DNA of 64,000 nucleotides. It comes from Flavobacterium antarcticum DSM 19726. GTDB taxonomy: Bacteria; Bacteroidota; Bacteroidia; Flavobacteriales; Flavobacteriaceae. The stretch spans positions 1-64,000 of the forward strand of contig NZ_ATTM01000007.1 in the NCBI RefSeq assembly GCF_000419685.1. Direction: 5' to 3'. The position numbers and the translations under genes are program-made. The notes below the pieces were generated by a model. The model worked only from the letters and a program-made list of their open reading frames with translations, searched no databases and had not been told where the DNA came from. This document shows, piece after piece, positions 9,080-15,518 of this stretch (positions within the stretch are counted from its first letter, which is position 1; each line of letters starts with the position of its first letter).

Positions 9080-9499
9080 ATGAACGGAACAGTAAATAAA
9101 GTAATTTTAGTAGGCCACTTAGGCGATGAAATAAAAATGCACTATTTTGATGGAGGAAATTGTATCGGTCGCTTTCCTTTAGCAACAAACGAAACTTACA
9201 TTAATAAAAGTACAGGAGAGAAAATAAATTCTACGGAATGGCACAATCTTGTTGTCCGAAATAAAGCGGCTGAAATTTGCGAAAAATACCTTTCAAAAGG
9301 AGACAAAGTATATATTGAGGGAAGAATCAAGTCACGCCAATGGCAAGACGACAGTGGTTCTCAAAAATATACAACTGAAATTCAGGTAACAGAATTTACA
9401 TTTTTAACTTTGAAAAAAGATTCTGACGACAGTCGATCTCAGTTGAACAAACCGAAATTTGAAGACGATGATTTGCCTAAAAACGACTTGCCGTACTAA
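9080..9499 (+). CDS. ssb: single-stranded DNA-binding protein
   Basis: 139 aa starting MNGTVNKVILVGHLGDEIKM, the usual Ssb N-terminus. An upstream in-frame ATG at 8996 would add 28 residues that overlap mutY and match no family, so the 9080 start is preferred. The OB fold spans ~1-105 (STGEKINSTEWHNLVVRNKA; KVYIEGRIKSRQW), followed by a short acidic tail ending DDLPKNDLPY. The DLPF-type tip normally recruits repair partners; here the last residue is Tyr. It follows mutY by 43 bases. Confidence 0.93.
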   Translation: MNGTVNKVILVGHLGDEIKMHYFDGGNCIGRFPLATNETYINKSTGEKINSTEWHNLVVRNKAAEICEKYLSKGDKVYIEGRIKSRQWQDDSGSQKYTTEIQVTEFTFLTLKKDSDDSRSQLNKPKFEDDDLPKNDLPY

Positions 9500-9521
9500 T
9501 GTTTAACCAATTTTAACGCTT

Positions 9522-10823
9522 TTGGACCCAGAACCCCCCAGTTTACAATTTATAGAAACGCTAGACCTTACAGTAATAATTGGATTCGCCCTAATTATTG
9601 TATTATTATTTTTTGCCGCATTAATTTCAGGAGCCGAAGTAGCGTTCTTTTCGCTTTCAGCAGAGGACTTGGATGAATCTGCATCAAAAAGTCCTCGAAA
9701 AACAAGAATTATTTCGCATTTATTGGAACGTCCTAAAAAATTGTTAGCGACTTTGTTAGTCGCCAATAATGTGATCAACATTGCAATCGTAGTTCTGTTT
9801 GTCACGATAAGTCGCAACTTTTTTCTTTCTATACCTTATTATGGATTGCGGTTGTTGACAAAAATTGTTTTGATAACTTTTGTCATCTTGTTCTTTGGCG
9901 AAGTTTTGCCTAAAATTTTTGCAAGTCGGAACAATATTAAATTTGCAAAAATCACCGTTTACTTTATCGCTTTTTTGGAAAAAATACTTTCGCCCATCAG
10001 CATTCCGATGCGATCATTGACGATTTATTTGCAGGAAAAACTTGGTAAAGAAAAATCGAATTTCTCTGTTGACCAACTTTCTCAAGCCTTAGAACTGACT
10101 GCTTCGGATGAAAACTCGTCGGATGAACAGAAGATTTTAGAGGGAATTGTCTCTTTTGGAAATACGGAAACCAAACAAGTAATGAGTCCGCGAATTGATA
10201 TTTTTGCTATAGAAAATGATGAGTCTTTCTCGGAAGTTTTGAAAAAAGTATTGGAAAAAGGGTATTCTCGAATTCCAGTTTACAAAGATAATATTGACCA
10301 TATTGAAGGCGTTTTGTTTGTCAAGGATTTAATTCCGCACATTGACGCGGAGGATTTCGATTGGTTGACACTTTTACGCGAACCCTTCTTTGTTCCTGAA
10401 AATAAAAAATTAGACAATTTACTGAAAGATTTTCAACGCATGAAAAGCCATCTTGCCGTTGTAGTTGACGAATACGGTGGTACTTCAGGACTGGTTTCTC
10501 TGGAAGACATTATCGAAGAAATTGTAGGCGATATCAGCGACGAATTTGACGATGAAGACATTAATTATTCGCAAATTGACGAACGCAACTTTCTTTTTGA
10601 AGGGAAAATTTATCTAAAGGATTTCTACCGAATTATTGACGTAGACGAAGCTGTTTTTGAAGAACGAAAGGGAGAAGCGGAAACGTTAGCCGGACTTTTG
10701 CTTGAAATTTTAGGCAATTTCCCAAAAAAGGGCCAACAAGTTCAATTCGAGAAATGTACTTTTACGGTTGAATTGGTCGACAAGAAAAGGATTAAGCAAA
10801 TAAAAGTTACTTTAAACTCCTAA
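9522..10823 (+). CDS. gldE: gliding motility-associated protein GldE (CNNM/CorC family)
   Basis: 433 aa. The N-terminal DUF21/CNNM membrane domain covers ~1-190 with four hydrophobic segments (IIGFALIIVLLFFAALISGA first, then LLATLLVANNVINIAIVVLF). A CBS-domain pair lies at ~205-335 (MSPRIDIFAIE; VVVDEYGGTSGLVSLEDIIE). A CorC/HlyC-type domain closes the protein (~345-430). In F. johnsoniae, GldE is required with GldD for gliding and is thought to support the GldK-N/SprA machinery. It begins 22 bases after ssb and is followed by gldD, matching the known gldE-gldD linkage. Confidence 0.9.
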   Translation: MDPEPPSLQFIETLDLTVIIGFALIIVLLFFAALISGAEVAFFSLSAEDLDESASKSPRKTRIISHLLERPKKLLATLLVANNVINIAIVVLFVTISRNFFLSIPYYGLRLLTKIVLITFVILFFGEVLPKIFASRNNIKFAKITVYFIAFLEKILSPISIPMRSLTIYLQEKLGKEKSNFSVDQLSQALELTASDENSSDEQKILEGIVSFGNTETKQVMSPRIDIFAIENDESFSEVLKKVLEKGYSRIPVYKDNIDHIEGVLFVKDLIPHIDAEDFDWLTLLREPFFVPENKKLDNLLKDFQRMKSHLAVVVDEYGGTSGLVSLEDIIEEIVGDISDEFDDEDINYSQIDERNFLFEGKIYLKDFYRIIDVDEAVFEERKGEAETLAGLLLEILGNFPKKGQQVQFEKCTFTVELVDKKRIKQIKVTLNS

Positions 10824-10865
10824 TTATAGGATCTCTTTAGATGCATATTCTCGTATTATTTACTG

Positions 10866-10873
10866 TAAATTTG
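10866..10873 (+). promoter_or_regulatory. possible internal promoter for gldD (TAAATTTG)
   Basis: TAAATTTG lies 44 bases before the chosen gldD ATG, in the 94-base gldE-gldD gap. gldD may also be read through from gldE. Confidence 0.35.
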
Positions 10874-10917
10874 TGTCGGAATTCGCTTTGCGGCAACCTC
10901 ATATAAAACGAAACAGC

Positions 10918-11487
10918 ATGAATAAGAAAAATTGGTTTGTATATTTTTTGGCAATTGGATTATTTATAGTTTCAAGCTGTAAAGACGATGTTTTACCTAA
11001 ACCAACTTCTAGTTTGCGACTGGATTATCCCGAAGCAACTTACAAAACGTTTGAAGACGCTTCGTGTCCGTTTACATTTGAAGTGAACAGTGATGGGAAA
11101 GTGATTCAAGAAAAAAACTGCAACTTGACCATTCAATACCCAAAAATGAAAGCGACGATTTATCTCACATTTCAACCCATAAACAACAACATCAATTTGC
11201 TTTTAAGAGACGCTCAAACGCTGACTTACAAACATGTAGTAAAAGCAGATGACATTGTAGAACAACCTTTTATAAATAAAAAAGATGGTGTTTACGGAAT
11301 GTACTATGCGGTTAATGGTAATGCAGCTACGAATGCTCAATTTTATTTGACTGACAGTACAAGTTACTTTGTAGATTGTTCCGTTTACTTCTATGCAAAA
11401 CCTAACTTTGATTCGATCATGCCTGCTGCAAGTTATTTAAGAAATGATTTACAGAATATGATGGAAAGCTTCCGTTGGAAGAAATAA
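10918..11487 (+). CDS. gldD: gliding motility lipoprotein GldD
   Basis: 189 aa from MNKKNWFVYFLAIGLFIVSS followed by Cys, a lipoprotein signal with its lipobox cysteine at residue 21. An in-frame ATG at 10873 would prefix 15 residues ahead of the signal peptide and is unlikely. Recognisable GldD text includes LDYPEATYKTFEDASCPFTF and the C-terminal DSIMPAASYLRNDLQNMMES. GldD is a lipoprotein needed for gliding and chitin use in F. johnsoniae. Oddity: the last 125 bases of this gene recur at 18404-18528, 7.04 kb downstream and next to tdk, with four mismatches. The full-length gene therefore carries one of two 3' ends bracketing an accessory island. Confidence 0.92.
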   Translation: MNKKNWFVYFLAIGLFIVSSCKDDVLPKPTSSLRLDYPEATYKTFEDASCPFTFEVNSDGKVIQEKNCNLTIQYPKMKATIYLTFQPINNNINLLLRDAQTLTYKHVVKADDIVEQPFINKKDGVYGMYYAVNGNAATNAQFYLTDSTSYFVDCSVYFYAKPNFDSIMPAASYLRNDLQNMMESFRWKK

Positions 11488-11488
11488 T
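11364..11488 (+). repeat. gldD 3'-end repeat, copy A (left edge of island)
   Basis: These 125 bases, ending one base after the gldD stop, match 18404-18528 at a constant offset of 7040 with four mismatches (two in the CSVYFYAK codons, two in the MESFRW codons). Outside these limits the flanks diverge at once on the right and mostly on the left. Confidence 0.9.
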
Positions 11489-11528
11489 TCTTCCTCTTTA
11501 TTCTTAAAACCTCTTTATTGTAAAATTC

Positions 11529-11902
11529 ATGATACAAAAACTTCTATTTTTTTAGTTCTATCATTAAGTATTTATGCTCAAACCAATTCTGCTAAAGTAA
11601 ATTATTCATTAAAAATTGGTTAAGACGAAGGTTTTCCAAATGCGGAAGCTGTAAAAGATTATTATGCAATGGCTCAAAAAGGTGCTGAATTTGTGCATTT
11701 TGATTTAGAAGCTAACAAAGTGGTTTCCTATTCTGAGATGAAAGAACAATTAGCAATAAATGATTCAAGTGGATTACGCAAAGAAGCTAAAGTCACAGGA
11801 ATGAGTGATAAAGATGCGAATAAAGCAGGTTTAAAAATGTATTTTTGGTGTAAAGGTGAAAATGTTAAAAACATGACATTTGATTTACAAAAATCTAATT
11901 AA
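11529..11902 (+). pseudogene. broken secreted GLPGLI-like gene (frameshift plus internal stop)
   Basis: ATG at 11529 reads MIQKLLFF then stops at TAG after a run of seven T (11547-11553). One extra T would restore FLVLSLSIYAQTNSAKVNYS, a signal peptide and the KVNY-type start common in GLPGLI proteins. The restored frame then meets TAA at 11621 and continues open (DEGFPNAEAVKDYYAMAQKG onwards) to 11902. The KGAEFVHFDLEANKVVSYSE segment resembles the first third of GLPGLI proteins, but the GLPGLI motif itself is absent. It is the first gene of the island and appears dead. Confidence 0.65.
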
Positions 11903-11918
11903 CTCAAAAAAATAGAGA

Positions 11919-11948
11919 GGCTGCCTCAAATTTATTTTTGAAACAGCC
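11919..11948 (+). terminator. hairpin after the broken gene, weak terminator
   Basis: GGCTG pairs with CAGCC and, inside, CAAA with TTTG, separated by an internal loop. No good T run follows on the plus strand, so terminator function is doubtful. Confidence 0.35.
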
Positions 11949-11966
11949 CCATTTAAAAATCATATT

Positions 11967-12680
11967 ATGAAAAGAAAAGTAATCTTTATTTTTACGCTCT
12001 TAATCGTATGTTTATCATTTGCTCAACAGAAAAATGTAAATGTTCAATATGTTGTAAAAATAGATAATGAAAAGGAATTATTTAATAGTAATCCTAGTCT
12101 AAGACAAATGTTTGATAATGCTCGAATGGGGTCTAATAATTTGCAATTTAATTTAATTATTAATAATTCAGGCTCAAAATTCTACGAAAATTCTATATTG
12201 TCAATTTCTGAAAACAATATAAAGAATGCAACTCTTTTTACTGGGTATTCGGGTATAACGTATCAATTTGAAAATAATATTTTTCAAGAAATGAACTACA
12301 TAGAAAAGGGTACTTTGATAAAAGAGCCGCTAAAAGATAATTGGGAATTACAAAATGAAACGAAGATGATTGATAATTATTTATGTTATAAAGCAACTAA
12401 TGTAAATCGAATAGACAATGGGTCTGGAAAGATATTTAATCATCCTGTTATTGCATGGTATTGTCCAGAACTTCCATACAGATATGGACCAAATGGGTAT
12501 AGTAACTTGCCGGGTTTAATATTAGAACTACAAGTTAGAAATGTGATTTTTGGTGCAAAAAAAATAGATTTGAATTCAAATATTAATTTTGATTTATCAT
12601 TTCTACAAAATGTAAAAACCATTTCCTTAGAAGCTTACAATAAACAACTTGAGCAAAACGCAGAAAATTTTAAAGGTTGA
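11967..12680 (+). CDS. GLPGLI family protein
   Basis: 237 aa with signal peptide MKRKVIFIFTLLIVCLSFAQ. The family hallmarks are KMIDNYLCYKATNV, VIAWYCPELPYRYGPNGY and NLPGLILEL (~residues 185-195; the first Gly of GLPGLI is Asn here). GLPGLI proteins are exported beta-rich proteins of unknown function, common in Flavobacteriia and often beside carboxypeptidase-regulatory/TonB-type outer-membrane proteins, as here. It is most similar to the copy at 14763; the two share the WEL..E.K.ID pattern, IDNG, AWYCP, LPGLILEL..RNVI.G and KIDLN.N. This suggests a tandem duplication together with the downstream gene. Confidence 0.85.
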   Translation: MKRKVIFIFTLLIVCLSFAQQKNVNVQYVVKIDNEKELFNSNPSLRQMFDNARMGSNNLQFNLIINNSGSKFYENSILSISENNIKNATLFTGYSGITYQFENNIFQEMNYIEKGTLIKEPLKDNWELQNETKMIDNYLCYKATNVNRIDNGSGKIFNHPVIAWYCPELPYRYGPNGYSNLPGLILELQVRNVIFGAKKIDLNSNINFDLSFLQNVKTISLEAYNKQLEQNAENFKG

Positions 12681-12734
12681 TTTATCCTAAAGTTTATTGT
12701 CTAAATGATTAATTTTATTGTTCATTAAAATTTC

Positions 12735-12992
12735 ATGCCCAAATCCCGACTACTTTTCCTCCTACTTTCCATCTCCGTCTTTTCCCAAAAAACCATAACA
12801 GGAGTAGTTTCTGATTCCTTAAATCAACCTTTAGAATCCGCTAATTTAATTGCAAAACCTTTGCAAGAAAAAGCAGGAATTAAGTTTGCCATGGCTGATA
12901 CTAAAGGACGTTTTCGATCAGAACTCGATAATAATGTAAAATATGGAATCGTCGTTTCCTATATTGGTTATACCGAAGAAGTTTTGATTTAA
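12735..12992 (+). pseudogene. truncated copy of the TonB-type outer-membrane protein N-terminus
   Basis: 85 codons that almost repeat the first 85 residues of the protein at 15519: signal peptide ending VFSQ, then KTITGVVSDSLNQPLESANL, KPLQEKAGIKFAMAD and VVSYIGYT. The frame stops at TAA right after EEVLI, where the long copy continues with VEPNST. This is a carboxypeptidase-regulatory-like domain without plug or barrel, so it is a truncated duplicate. It might still make an 85-aa secreted domain, but a remnant is more likely. It follows a GLPGLI gene exactly as the long copy does. Confidence 0.8.
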
Positions 12993-13164
12993 TTAAACAA
13001 GAATTAAGAAAATGTATAGTTTTTCTATACCAATTAGTACAGAAAAATGATACATTTTCATAAATAACAATTTTAAATTTTGCTAACAGAAATTAATGCT
13101 ACAATTTTATAAAAGGTTTAATGCATTAACCAAAAATAATTTATAAATTTAATAGTTAAACAAA

Positions 13165-13443
13165 ACGAAAAAAGTTATTTTTAGTGCTATCGCAATGATA
13201 GCATTTGTAGGAAGTAGTATGGCGAATAACGCCGCGGTTAAAGAAGAAAAAATTAAATTGGAAGAAATTGCAACGGATTGTAAAAAGTATGCAGCAGCAG
13301 CTGTTAAAGTTGAAACAATAGCGGCTGAGCAACCGATGACACAATCAGAATTTGCAGCAGCTTACGCTTCATACTATAATTTTTGCGTTGATGCTAATTA
13401 CTCAGGCTCTGTTCCATTGCTTCCTGTTTTAATAAAAAAATAG
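13165..13443 (+). CDS. small secreted protein with non-ATG start (ACG) or mutated start
   Basis: The frame reads ACG AAA AAA GTT ATT TTT AGT then GCT ATC GCA ATG. With ACG as Met it becomes MKKVIFSAIAMIAFVGSSMA, a standard signal peptide. The first ATG (13195) would remove the basic n-region; TAG closes the frame at 13153 and no ATG lies between. Mature residues contain two cysteines (TDCKKYAAAAV and YYNFCVDANYSG) that could form a disulfide. 92 aa from ACG, 82 from ATG. Function unknown. A good terminator follows, which suggests it was recently a functional gene. Confidence 0.55.
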   Translation, partial: TKKVIFSAIAMIAFVGSSMANNAAVKEEKIKLEEIATDCKKYAAAAVKVETIAAEQPMTQSEFAAAYASYYNFCVDANYSGSVPLLPVLIKK

Positions 13444-13452
13444 TACTATTCT

Positions 13453-13482
13453 AGCCTAAAATTCTTTTTTAGGCTTTTTTCT
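13453..13482 (+). terminator. rho-independent terminator of the small secreted gene
   Basis: AGCCTAAAA and TTTTAGGCT flank a short loop and are followed by a T run, 10 bases after the stop of the small gene. Confidence 0.75.
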
Positions 13483-13497
13483 TTAAAATTTTCAAAT

Positions 13498-14220
13498 ATG
13501 AAAAAGTTGTTTTGCTTGGTTTTATTTCTGGGTTGGATTACATTTATAAATGCACAAAAAAAAGTTGGAATAGAATGTTATTATAAGATAATAGTTCAAG
13601 AATTCACAGTCGATGAGTTGAATAAAATAACCAACGACCAGAATATAAAAGATAATATTATAAATCGTATAGCAGATGCAAAAAAAAGAGAATTTGTATT
13701 AAAGGGAAACTTAGACAATGCTTTTTTCTATGAAAAAGAGCGGATGAAAAGCGATGAGATTAATTATAAGCGTCAATCAGCTGTTACTGATAATTATTAT
13801 TATCGTTTGGCTGGAAAGGACGTTGTTATGGCGACATTTTTGGGTCAACAATTATATGTTAAACTGGATGTAAATAAGTACAATTGGAAAATTAGTGCTG
13901 AGACCAAATTAATAGATGGTTACTTGTGTTACAAAGCTACTGGAATTCATGTAGTTGACGATTTTAGGGGAAAAAAGAATTATAACTTAGTAGCGTGGTT
14001 CTGTCCAGAATTACCTTATAACTACGGTCCAGCTGGATTTTTCGGTTTACCAGGTTTAATTTTTGAGACACTTTATGAAAATGCAAAAGAGAAGTATGTT
14101 TTACAGTCCATAAAGTTTTACGATGATTTGACAATAGAATCGGTGGGAAGTAATAAACTTATTGACGAAAAGGAGTTTACAAATATATTTAATAAGATGA
14201 TGGAAGATATGGGCAATTAA
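13498..14220 (+). CDS. GLPGLI family protein
   Basis: 240 aa with signal peptide MKKLFCLVLFLGWITFINAQ. The signature region is KLIDGYLCYKATGIHVV, VAWFCPELPYNYGPAGF and GLPGLIFETLYENA (~residues 180-195). It is more diverged from the copies at 11967 and 14763 than those are from each other. Function unknown. It starts 15 bases after the preceding terminator and is followed by the decayed transposase. Confidence 0.85.
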   Translation: MKKLFCLVLFLGWITFINAQKKVGIECYYKIIVQEFTVDELNKITNDQNIKDNIINRIADAKKREFVLKGNLDNAFFYEKERMKSDEINYKRQSAVTDNYYYRLAGKDVVMATFLGQQLYVKLDVNKYNWKISAETKLIDGYLCYKATGIHVVDDFRGKKNYNLVAWFCPELPYNYGPAGFFGLPGLIFETLYENAKEKYVLQSIKFYDDLTIESVGSNKLIDEKEFTNIFNKMMEDMGN

Positions 14221-14281
14221 ATAATTTTCGAGATTAAATTAAATTGAGGTGTTCAAATAAATTCTTAACTTATAAAAAAAA

Positions 14282-14757
14282 ATGGAGATATTTACTGGAC
14301 AAAATATATTTAAATTTGCTAAAAAATTTAAAACAGAAAAAGATTGTTTATCCTATTTAGTCGACAAAAAATGGTCAAATGGATTTAGTTGTAAAAAGCG
14401 TAATCATTCTAAATTTACAATAGGAAAGAAAATTACGCACGAGATTGTAATCGCTTTCATCACGTTGAAAGTCCAACAGCAAACACTTTGTTTCATAGAG
14501 TTCGTTTTGGTTTAAAAATGCTTTTTTTATTGCTTTTGACATGAGTACATCTACCAAAGGTCTATCAGCAAGCTAGATGGCGAAACGACTTAAAATAAGC
14601 AGAACTACTTCTTGGACTTTTATGCATAAAATCCGCATTGCAAGGAAAAGTTCTGAATCGCAACCACTTGTAAATCCGTTTCAAGTTAATGAATTTGTTT
14701 TGGGTGGTAAAGAAGATTTGAAACAAGTCTTGATATACAAGACTTGTTTAATTTAAA
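14282..14757 (+). pseudogene. decayed IS1595-type transposase
   Basis: Four successive frame fragments together read like the N-terminal half of an IS1595-family transposase: KFKTEKDCLSYLVDKKWSNG with a degraded zinc ribbon (SCKKRNHSKF), then HHVESPTANTLFHRVRFGLK, then MSTSTKGLSA, then RTTSWTFMHKIRIA and NEFVLGGKEDLKQ. Typical family words are FKTEKDC..YL, TLFHK.KFGL, STS.KG.S, TSW.F.HKIR and EFV.GG.E. There are frameshifts and stops between the pieces, and the DDE C-terminal part is missing. No clear terminal inverted repeats were recognised. It marks past mobile-element activity within the island. Confidence 0.8.
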
Positions 14758-14762
14758 AGCAT

Positions 14763-15470
14763 ATGAAAAATACAATTATTATTTTACTGCTACTTACTAA
14801 TTGTATTAGCTACTGCCAGATTTTAGACGGAAGCATTCAATACGGCATAATTATTACTGATGATCCCGATTTTGATAAAGGACCTGGAGAGGAGTTTTTA
14901 AAAGTAGCAAAAGAATCAACACATTATTTGTCATGTACTTTGATATTCAATGAGCAACAATCCGTCTTTTTTATTGATGAAATGATGGATATAAATCAAA
15001 GTAATATTTCTATGGCTATTGCTTTTAGTGGAGTTTCAGGAAAGTATTATAATATTAAAAAGACATCTTTACTTTTAAGGGAGTTTGAAGAGGAAGGATT
15101 TGGGAAAATCATTCTTCAATCTCAATATAATTATAATTGGGAGCTACTAAACGAAAGTAAAAAAATTGATGGATTAACTTGTTTCAAAGCATCAAGAATA
15201 ATGACAATTGATAATGGGGATGCAGGTGTTTTTAATAGAACAATAACCGCTTGGTATTGTCCTTCAATACCAGTGCCTTATGGACCTGCAGGAGAAGGAG
15301 GCTTGCCAGGATTGATATTGGAATTACATAATAGAAACGTGATTTTAGGTGTTAGAAAAATAGATCTAAATCCAAATAAAAAAAATGTAATTACTTTGCC
15401 TACTAAAGGCAAATGGCTGTCAGAAAAAGAATATTCTAAAATGCTTGACGACATCATTAATGAAGATTAA
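14763..15470 (+). CDS. GLPGLI family protein
   Basis: 235 aa with an N-terminal hydrophobic signal (MKNTIIILLLLTNCISYCQI). It has the complete motif set: KKIDGLTCFKASRI, ITAWYCPSIPVPYGPAG and GGLPGLILELHNRNVILG (~residues 178-198). It is the closest relative of the gene at 11967 and, like it, sits immediately upstream of the TonB-type gene (48-base gap), so the pair probably acts together at the cell envelope. Biochemical role unknown. Confidence 0.88.
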   Translation: MKNTIIILLLLTNCISYCQILDGSIQYGIIITDDPDFDKGPGEEFLKVAKESTHYLSCTLIFNEQQSVFFIDEMMDINQSNISMAIAFSGVSGKYYNIKKTSLLLREFEEEGFGKIILQSQYNYNWELLNESKKIDGLTCFKASRIMTIDNGDAGVFNRTITAWYCPSIPVPYGPAGEGGLPGLILELHNRNVILGVRKIDLNPNKKNVITLPTKGKWLSEKEYSKMLDDIINED

Positions 15471-15518
15471 ATGTGAAATTGATAATCTAAAGATATTTTT
15501 TATTAAAAAATTTGCTAA

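Noticed and set aside
11919-11948. Hairpin near the broken GLPGLI-like gene as an IS end
   Set aside because: No matching inverted copy was found at the other end of the island and no target-site duplication is visible; kept only as a weak terminator.
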